Positions 55,635 to 64,000 of a DNA stretch of 64,000 nucleotides are shown in pieces. The notes under the pieces are model-generated. The model worked only from the letters and a program-made list of their open reading frames with translations. It made no database searches and had not been told where the DNA came from. The stretch comes from Muscardinus avellanarius (lineage: Eukaryota; Chordata; Mammalia; Rodentia; Gliridae). The DNA lies in assembly GCA_963383645.1 (NCBI GenBank), contig OY726572.1:23629292-23693291 (forward strand). Reading direction: 5' to 3'. Each line of letters opens with the position of its first letter. Positions within the stretch are counted from its first letter, which is position 1. Made by a program: the position numbers and the translations under genes.

Positions 55635-55853
55635 TCAGAACTTTAGTTTTTATAAGACTTACCTAATCCCAAAGTAGTTGCAAGAGGAGAGTGGTAGCCC
55701 TCTCTCCAACTTCTCTAACATAGAGCATGGTTCTTTCTAAAGGATTGCTCATCATGCTGATGGCTGGCATCTGGCCCTTAAAACCAATCTGGAGTTTGCG
55801 GCCTGGGACCAGGACTCTACAGTTATCTGAAGTGATTACTTTTGCTTTCTTCT

Positions 55854-56044
55854 TTTTATTTCCAGTACTAAGAATCGAACCCAGGAATTTTCTACCTCCA
55901 GCAGCTGTACCCCCTATCCCTTCTTATTTTGAAACAGATTCTTGCTAAGCTGCCGAGAGTCCTTCTAAATTGTTAATACTGGCTTCAAACCTCCTGTCTC
56001 AGCTTCTCAAGCACTGGGATTACAGGCATGGGCCACCATGCCCC
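55854..56044 (-). mobile_element. Dimeric B1/ID-type SINE close to exon 10
   Basis: Reverse copy: CAGTACTAAGAATCGAACCC AGGAATTTTCTACC ... AACAGATTCTTGCTAAGCTG CCGAGAG ... TGGGATTACAGGCATGGGCC ACCATGCCCC. It starts about 300 bp upstream of exon 10 in transcript sense. Confidence 0.87.
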
Positions 56045-56699
56045 AGGAAGGCCACTTTGGTTTTCTGGGGTTATGGGTGGGTGGACATAGGTGGCCTCAA
56101 CATTCAGTTCATACTCACCTATAGGACTGAAGTAATTATTACAAGGTTAACATACTCTGTGTCAACTAATAAAGAAAACTGACCCTGAGTGCCCCATGCT
56201 GATTGCTTCAGGCAGTGAGGGTCCTTCTCTGGTACCTCCTGGGTTTCCTCATTGACCAGCAACCAAAGGATTAATCCATCCTATGATGGGGATCTCAGGC
56301 ATCCTGGGTCTTGTCCCACATCAGCTGCAGTTTCCCAACTGGTTGTTAAATATTCAATGATTTCACTATCACCCCTGGGAATGTTTGTAACCAACATAGA
56401 GTAGGTCATTAAGTGCTAATAATAACTCCTGGAGATAATGTTTCTCTCCAGTCTTGGAGGACCAGGTCCCTAGACTGCACTCAGGGAAGGCTTTAGAGGG
56501 AGATAAATAGAAAAATACCTTGGGTGCACTTAGTTCCTGAGATATCACCATCTTGGCAGATTGTCAGTCAACCAGCTCTTTCCCTCTATAAAGTAAGGGT
56601 TTCCCCGAGACCCCTGAAAGCCTTTCCCACACTTCAAAAAGTCAATCAAGATTGGCCTGCAAAATAGGGTTTGGTATTTGGCACAAATGTTGAAATGGT

Positions 56700-57168
56700 A
56701 AGAGAGGAAAGCCATGTCTGTCAACCGGTGGCTGGATAAAACCCAGGTGGTATATAGCCGTTCAATGGGATGCTGCTCTACAATAAAGAAGACTGGTCCA
56801 GGAGATGTGCTATGAAATAGATGGATCTCAGAAACATTATGCTAAGTTAAAGGAGCCAAACAGTGAGTTCAAGACCTCATATTGGATGATTCTATGCATA
56901 GGAAGCACCTACAGTAGTCAGATCTATATATAGAGAAAGCAGATTAGTGGTTGCCTGGGGTTGGGAGTGGGAACAGTACTGTGTTATACAGTGAGCAACA
57001 TACTAGCTCGAGGACTCTTTCGGGGGTGATGGAAATACTCTAAAGCTGAGTTGCATGCTCTCTGCATAATTCTGTAAAGTTGCTAAAAAAGAGCCACTGA
57101 CCTGTACACTTGAAATGAGTGAATGCTATGATACGTAAATTATAGCTCCATAAAGCTACTAGGAAAAA
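56700..57168 (+). mobile_element. Old L1M-type 3' end
   Basis: GGTATATAGCCGTTCAATGG GATGCTGCTC, AAACATTATGCTAAGTTAAA GGAGCCAAACAG, GATGATTCTATGCATAGGAA, GATTAGTGGTTGCCTGGGGT TGGGAGTGG and CCACTGACCTGTACACTTGA AATGAGTGAATG occur in the order of the ORF2 end and 3'UTR of old mammalian L1M copies. It is diverged and clearly older than the other plus-strand L1s. Confidence 0.75.
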
Positions 57169-59176
57169 AGGAGAGGAGGAGATAGAGAGGAGGGAGAAAA
57201 AAGAGAGAGGATGAACCCAGGTAGCATGGGGTAGCAGGAGTGGAAAGGCAGAGTGCCGGTGGCAGTGGCTGGAGGGATCAGGCAGGGGTGGGTGGGACAT
57301 ATTTGTGGAGGAAGAAAAGGCACACACGAAGACACACACAGGTAAAGAACATCTGCTCATAGACTTTCACTGAGGGAGTAAACTGCAGCTGAGGCAGAGA
57401 GCCCCCGTTACGCATGAGCAGATGAGCCCTGGTCAGCGTGAGAAGGGACAGGCACCAGCTTGGCTATTTCTAGCCAGAGGACAGTTACTGCTGCTATAGA
57501 GGAAAGCTATGAGATCAAGAGTAAACTTTTATCTAACCAGCATGCTTGTAGCTAATTTTTCTTAACTGAATGCCTCCATAAAACTGTCTGGGATTTCACC
57601 CATCTTTGTGAAGCTTGGCCACAGTCCTTTGTGTGTGAGAGTCATGATTAGAGGACCTGATTTGGCTTCAGTTCCAAAGAGGAGATGCCTAAATGTGTTG
57701 AATCCATGGCCAGATGCCCTGGTCTCCTTGGGCCATGTGCCCCAAGGCAGGATCTATGTGCCGCCCTCTGGAAGAACAGGCCTGGGGTTGGCTGGGTGTG
57801 GAAGGAGGAGTGCTCAGCAGAGAAGTCCCACATCTTGTTCTGGGGCACTTGGGATTGCTGGGGACATGTGTGTGAGGGTGCAGACGGTACAAGAACCCAT
57901 CCATGTTGGGTGCTTAAGCTCACACTTCTGGAAGGCATTTTTAATTCCAACCTTGAAACATACCTATTTCCACTTCAGGCACAGCTGTTAAGTGTTGGCC
58001 CTATCTTAGACCAACTGGGAGATGAGAAGCAACACTGCACAGGAACACTGCATTCAGGTGGCTCATTGTTCGTAAGAGAGAGGGGATGCGCACGTGTCAG
58101 CACAGAATTAGAAGACGTGAGTGCAGGTTAGAGCCCTGCCTGTGACCACGGAGGGGATGGGCAATTACACCAGGCTGGGGAGGCTGGAGAGCTTCAGAGA
58201 GAAGCGGGTATTTAAGTCAGCTCTGAAGGCAGGAGGGATCTCCAGGATATGGGTGTGGGGTGGATGGAGTGTGAGGTGGTGAAGATACCGGTGTGAGGGA
58301 CTTATCACAGGGACAGGGCTTGTCCTGCTCGGTGTGGGCAGTGTGGATAGAGGTGAGGATGGTGGGATGTTTGGAGGCCAATTGGAAGAATTTTTATTAT
58401 CATCTCTTCAAAAATAGGGAACTTCCGGGAAGATGGCGACCGAGAAAAGCGGGGCTTAAGAGCTCCGCTAACAACCAATCTCCATTACCACAAAATCAGT
58501 GCCTTTCATAGCCAGAAAACACCATCACCAGAGGAACAAAAAAATCACCAGGCTCCAGAGAGAAAGCGGACTGAGAACAGAGCCACAGACGCGGCAGCAG
58601 CGCTTTACTGCCGGCGGCAGCGGGGAGTTCACCGGACGGCTACAGCAAGCCGAGGTGAGCCGCTGCGGAACAGCCAGGCGGGATTTCTCGCCGCAGGTAA
58701 AATCTAAAGCTCCCAGTGGCTGAGCTCAGCACACGCTGCAGGGATTCAGGGTGGAAATCAAAACCAAGAAGAAAAACACCAGCCCCACGGCTGAGGGTGT
58801 AGCAGCGGTGCCATATTGCCACCGGCGGCAGCAGCAGCGAATTCACCAAGGCTAGTACAGCTACATCTGCGTACTCAAGAACAGTGAGTCAAATTGCAGG
58901 CCACAGAGGAGAAATCCCAGTACTGTACTCCCTGGGACTTGACCCAGTGGAGGAGGGGCGGTGGCAGAGATATCACACCATAGGAAAACTTGCAACCTGG
59001 CACCCCCCACAGTCTAAAGCAGCCTCTATCGACTCTCTGGGTCGGAGACTCTGTGATACAACCCAGTAAAGGAGTAGTGGGGTCTGAGATACTACTGACT
59101 CGAGATCTAGAGCACCTTAAGTGAAGTCATAGTGACCCAAGGGAAGAACCCAGAGAAGGCACAAACTTCTGAAATC

Positions 59177-59950
59177 ATGGGAAAGAGGAATAATACTGGA
59201 GCAACAAATGCTCACAACCCCACCACATCAGAACCCGATAAAACAGAAAATCAGATTTCTAGAAGATCAAATCAGGAAAATAACTGTAGAAATAATAGAG
59301 GTGCTTCGAAAAGAATTCAGAGAGAGCCAAAAAGAGATAAAAGATGTAATTAATGAAGTAAAGGCCTCAATTCAAAGCACAAACAACCGATTAGAACACA
59401 TGGAGAACAAATCTCTCTCTTAGAAGATGATCGTTCCAAAAATGAACACATAGTTTCTAATCTAGAAAAAAATATCCGACAACAGGAATCTAATATTGAA
59501 GAAATATGGGCCCATTTTAAGAGAGCTAACCTAAGAATAATTTGAATAGAGGAGGGAAAAGAAAGTGAAACCAAAGGGATCAACAATCTCTTCAAAGAAG
59601 TAATAGCAGAAAAATTTCCAGATATAAAGCAAGAGGTTGATACACAGGTCCAGGAAACTTATAGAACCCCCTTTAGACAGGATCGGAGAAGAGGATCCTC
59701 ACGCCACATAATTGTCAAAATGACCAATGTGGAAGCCAAGCAGAGAATCTTAAAGGCAACAAAAGCAAAGGGCCAAGTGACATTCAGAGGCAAACCAATT
59801 AGAATCATTCCAGACTTCCCAAACCAAGTTATGAGAGCCAGAAGAGCTTGGAGTAACAATTCTGAAAGAAAACAACTTCCAGCCAAAAATTTCCTACCCA
59901 GCAAAACTTTCTATCAAATTAGATGGAGAAATAAGAAGCTTCCATGACAA
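59177..59950 (+). pseudogene. L1 ORF1 remnant in the HAL1-like element, broken
   Basis: It starts MGKRNNTGATNAHN. A frame change soon after (near 59245) moves into FLEDQIRKITVEIIEVLRKE. A stop occurs after NKSLS, and another between RANLRII and IEEGKE (about 59544). The C-terminal block 59720-59947 reads MTNVEAKQRILKATKAKGQV then TFRGKPIRIIPDFPNQ. The copy at 38593 is its close relative. Confidence 0.88.
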
Positions 59951-60089
59951 AGAGAAACTGAAGGAATTTATGTCTTCAAAACCAGCACTAGAGAAAATAC
60001 TCAAAGAAATTAACTACAAAGAAGAAATAGGTAACACACACCAGAACCAGAGAAACAAGATTTTCCATCCAACAGACAACTAAGATTGG

Positions 60090-60790
60090 TTATCTGTGGA
60101 GATTCATTATTTATGTTAGTCTTTTACCTATCTCTAAAGGGTATTGTTTGCCTTTATTGTTGTTAATTTTTAGGATTTCTAGTTGGAATATTAATATACC
60201 TTCAGATATAGCATTTGTGAAATATTTTATCCCATTCTATTAGTAACTGTTAACTCTGTTTACATTGTCTTTGGATATACAATATTTTTTAGGGAGTTTG
60301 TATACTCTTCTGTTGCCTGTGCCAATGAAATCATATCCAAGAAATCACTGCCAATTTCAATGTTGTGAGGTTTTATGACCCAGATTTTCTCCTAAAAGTT
60401 TATAGTCTTAAGATTTATATTTAGGTCTTTTATCTATTTTGAGTTAATATTTGTATATGGGATTAGGTAAGGGTCCAATTTTATTCTTTTCCATGTAAGT
60501 ATTATTTTTCAACAATATTTAGTTAAAATATTATTTTTTCCACCACCAAATGTTCATGGAAACCTTGTCAAAAATAACTTGACAATATAGGGAAGAATTT
60601 AGCTCTAGGCTTTTATTTAACTCCAATGGTTTATATATCTGCCTTTAGAATAGTACTACACTGTTTCAATTATTGTAGCTTTATATGGTTTGAAATCAGA
60701 AAATATATATCTTCTAGCTTTGTTCTTTTTCAAGATTGTTTTGGGTATCTAGAGTCCATATTCCATATTAGGATAGATTTTTTTTCTGAA
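60090..60790 (-). mobile_element. Antisense old L1 ORF2 fragment inside the HAL1-like element
   Basis: Read on the plus strand, CATATCCAAGAAATCACTGC, TTTAGGTCTTTTATCTATTT TGAGTTAATATTTGTATATG, CCTTGTCAAAAATAACTTGA and TGTTTCAATTATTGTAGCTT TATATGGTTTGAAATCAG are the complement of the ORF2 region near its C-terminal third, as in old L1M copies. It runs opposite to the surrounding L1 5' and 3' parts. Confidence 0.75.
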
Positions 60791-63700
60791 AAATAAATAT
60801 ATAAATATATGATAGTTTCACCTAAAAATAGAAAAAAATATTCTCTGGTAAGAAAGAAAGTAAAAAGAAATATTGAAATGTTATCTTTAAGTCATCAAAA
60901 GCTTGGTATCAGACAAATGAAACTGTTATGTGAGATTATCATTTTTAATTTTGGATAAATTGCTATAATACTAGATGTCAACCACTAAGCCAAGCATGGG
61001 AGGGAGGGATGGGGAGAGAATGGGGTGGAGATATGGTGGGGGCTGACTGGGCGATGTGTGCATGTATGTCTACAAAAGTTTGTATTCCACTATGATGTAT
61101 GAATACAGTGCACCAATAAAAAAAAAGGAAAAAAATTTGAAAAAAACAAAACAAAACAAAAATAGGGAGCCATTGAAAGTTTCCAATAGGACAATGACAA
61201 AGCCAAAGTACTCTTTTTCTCTTTTTTAGGATAAATATGGTAGGATCAGTAAGCAGGATGAGGATAACTGAAAGGGGACAGAGATAAGGTAGGGTGACCA
61301 CATGAGGGGTGCTTAGTCATGGGGTGATTTATGGGCCTAATAAGCCCTTGTGGAATTTCTCTATGAGCCTTGACAAGGGCACAGACATGGTTCTCCCTGC
61401 TTACCACAGGGGAGACAGTCCCTGGCTAAGTTCCTGTGTCACTCTGCACAAAGCCGGGCCTAAGAAACTCATCAGGAAATCCAGGGCCCTAATACTGATG
61501 TCTAGTTTTCTTTAAAGCAGATGTAAACTAGGGAAGTGTTAGCAAAGATTCAGGCACTTAGAGCTGCTCAGACAGGGGGTAGAATCACATTCCTGAGTGA
61601 GAACATCACATAGGCACAACTTTCCAATGCTCTCGCATTGTAGGGGGCAAGAGACCACCTTTTCTGTTTCCCACTCACATCACCTGTCCTGATCCATCAC
61701 CCACAGGCTGGGGGCCAGGCCTGTGCACCATGGTGGAGGTGCTGATTTTAGTGCTGAGTTGCAGTAGGGGTTCATCTTCCTGGAGGACTTGAGGTGTCTG
61801 AGCAAGTAAGTGATAGGTGTGTGTCTGTGGTGCGGGATGAGAGAGAAAAGCCCCGCTGTCCCCTCTGCGAGCCCTTCCCAGGATGCTGTATGCCTCCGCT
61901 CCCGTCTCCCCGCTCTCCCTCCGCTTTCCTTCTTTATTACAGAAAGAGTAAGAGCTGCCAAGTTCCCGAGCAGCCACTGGGTCTCTTAGCATGGATGGGA
62001 TGATGCAAGCTGGGGCTGGAATGGTTTCTAAATAGAAGAGTTTCTAAAGTGTTCTGCGAGGCAATGGCAATGGTGGTGGCAGCTGCTGTTTCAAAGGGTT
62101 TGACTGACACTGGGAATTGCATATATTTTGAGTTGGGAGCGCTCAGAACAATCAGGAAAGACTCGATGGGATGGAGACATGAGAACAGGCTATGCTGCCT
62201 CTATACCCTGGGGGTACACTGCCAACCCTTCCCCATTGCCCCAGATTCCAGAGGCTCAGGGAAGGGTCAGGTGAGGTGAAGGCTGGACACAGACAAAAGA
62301 CCTAGGGGCTCAGACCCACCTGCATATAAGCTTCACTGTTTCAGCTGGTACCTGGTCGTGTGTCCTCATCTGAAACTCAGGCAAAGAGGAGGTTGCACCT
62401 GATTCTGCTTATCCCCTTTCTGCTGGAGATAGGACAGGCTTTCTTAAGACCCTCAGGGTCTTTCTGGTTCAGTCACTCTTCCACCAAAGGTATAGATACT
62501 ATGTCACTCTCCAGAGCCAGCTATGGCCCTGGTATTGAGTTCTAGTACTTATGGGTGGACCAGTCACTCTGAGACGAAGGACAAGTTTTAGCACAGAGCA
62601 GGTGGACCACCCTGGGGCTGAGGGAAAGCAAGGTCCGTGCCAAGACTGTAAGGGCCAGGTGGTTCTAACAAGCATGAAAATTACTCCACTGCCTTTGCCC
62701 TGAAGTTTTGACTCTGGTAGGGAAAAGAAGCAGAATCTCCATGATTAGAAAACTTTCACTGTCCTCTTGGTCGAGGAGAAGGCAAAGAGAGTGCTTAGGG
62801 ATTCCTCCTGCCAGCTCACCAACCTGTGCAAGTGGCAGGTGAACCCTCTCTTTTATTAGCAGTGGAGACTTTGTTCCCTGCCCGTTAATAGGTCATACCT
62901 GCTCAGCTCTTTCTTCAAAGTAGGCACTTCTGATTGCATGGGTTATTATTGCTTTTTTCTCATTTTTCTTGCCAGAGGGATTTGGGGCTTGTTGCTAAAA
63001 CAGACTTGGCTGGAGATTTTGGTTGGAGCCTAGCTTTGCATAAAGAATGCATCCACTCCTCTCGGTCAGCTTTTCAGAGAGGCCTGCTGAAAACGGGTCC
63101 AGGGGGATTCTGGGAGGTGGCCATTTGGGCAGTGGGCCAACTTTTCAGGGGCAGCTTTGGAACTGAGTGCCTCACAGACTCACCGGGCCGATCTCTGCCT
63201 AGAAAATGCAATGCCACCACCAAGCAGCTCAGAAAATGCACCATCTCATTCCAGCAACAGACTGTTAATGGACAGTGAATATAAGGCCTTATTTACCACC
63301 CATCCAGTCTTAGGGACCGACAAATCTATTTAAGTTCATTTAATGATTTTAAGTAGCTGGCCAAAAGATGTGTTTCCATGTGGATGGAGGGCATATCGAT
63401 GCTTTAGAGAGAGCAGGGAAGAATGGTGGGAGAGTGGTTAGGTATTTAATGGATGTGCACCATGCCTCCGATTCCTCCTTTGGCCAGTTATTGGGCTTGG
63501 AAGGAGGGAGTGTTCTGCATCCCTCTTTGCAGCTGGGACTTGTCTGGGATCTGGATGCTTAGGATAGAACTGGCAGATACTGCTGAGAAAATACACTTTC
63601 TCCAATTTCTCACTGCGTAGTTGATTTGCTTGGCAAGATTCTTCTAAAATGGCCTGTCACCAGGCTTGGGGCGTGGTATGCATTTATATTAGAATAACAT

Positions 63701-64000
63701 CGGTGATGAAAGAGCTCTTCTGTGTTGTTCCATTATCTGTGTAATTGACTTCAGCTATCGGCTCAGGGGGAGGGGCTGATGGACAGCTTTGGGTTCCTGG
63801 GACTAGCCCTGCCTTAGGTTTGACGTGGCCAAAGCTAGACATGTGTGTTCTGACTCTAGAGTCTTTGGCTCCTGCATAATAAAGCAGGACAAGCCATATT
63901 CAAGGTCAGATTCAAGAGTTGGGAACATCTCTTTTAGTCCCACTCTTAGAAGTCATTTAGCACCACCTGACTTGGTTTCCCCTCTGGGCATAATACAAAG

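Larger units (their letters stand above)
58421..61156 (+). mobile_element. Chimeric HAL1-like L1: 5'UTR and ORF1, antisense L1 filler, 3' tail; 12-bp target-site duplication
   Basis: CAAAAATAGGGA flanks the whole unit at 58409-58420 and 61157-61168. The 5' end (ACTTCCGGGAAGATGGCGAC) and about 1.66 kb of 5'UTR plus ORF1 match the L1 at 37567. The match stops at about 60082, just before ORF2 would begin. The 3' end, from about 60977 (ATGTCAACCACTAAGCCAAG CATGGGAGGGAGGGATGGGG) to the A-rich tail, matches the L1 3'UTR. Between them lie about 890 bp that are not sense ORF2. It resembles HAL1 elements, which carry ORF1 without ORF2. It lies in intron 9, antisense to ALK. Confidence 0.85.

Noticed and set aside
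61675..61992. 105-codon minus-strand frame upstream of exon 10
   Set aside because: It was considered as an upstream ALK exon, but the sequence does not match MAM2, and borders and phase do not fit.
63165..63260. Possible ALK exon 9 with a GTGAGT donor (minus strand, near 63181)
   Set aside because: The upstream translation has no similarity to the WHVAAYEG...DVSD segment expected there.

Overview
The window is mammalian nuclear DNA: 64 kb from inside one large, intron-rich gene read on the minus strand. Eleven short exons, each with AG/GT borders and compatible phases, join into one 1,542-nt open frame (514 codons). It matches the receptor tyrosine kinase ALK from the end of the second MAM domain, through the linker, glycine-rich region, EGF-like module and transmembrane helix, to the first residues of the kinase domain. 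By homology with the human gene (numbering recalled from memory) these are exons 10 to 20. Exons 1-9 lie beyond 64000 and exons 21-29 lie before position 1. No other protein-coding gene, RNA gene or CRISPR array is supported.

The repeats suggest a rodent, most likely a squirrel-type one (Sciuridae or a relative). The main SINE is a dimer of a 7SL-derived B1-like half and a tRNA-derived ID-like half, the arrangement I know as B1-dID. About 18 copies are present. The younger L1 copies have a 5' region with an internal duplication of about 274 bp. The species call is inference; the mammal and ALK calls are firm.

Layout along the plus strand (gene 3' to 5'): an old LTR fragment and intron 20 (1-580); exon 20 (581-767); intron 19, 2.0 kb; exons 19-14 packed between 2816 and 8857; intron 13 (5.5 kb); exon 13; intron 12 (9.6 kb); exon 12 at 24104-24266; intron 11, about 30.9 kb and rich in L1, SINE and microsatellite sequence; exons 11 and 10 (55171-55557), separated by only 163 bp; then intron 9 from 55558 to the end of the window.

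The most notable non-exon structures are three plus-strand L1 insertions with readable target-site duplications. One (37567-43054) keeps 5'UTR, ORF1 and ORF2 remnants with two internal ORF2 deletions. One (58421-61156) keeps the 5'UTR, ORF1 and 3' tail but has no sense ORF2; a block of older antisense L1 occupies its place, giving a HAL1-like chimera. One is a 275-bp 3' tail (30882-31156). Other items are a 32-bp minisatellite made from a MIR/L2-tail motif, a SINE nested in a SINE, repeated pairing of SINE tails with microsatellites, and a perfect 13-bp-arm hairpin in intron 16.
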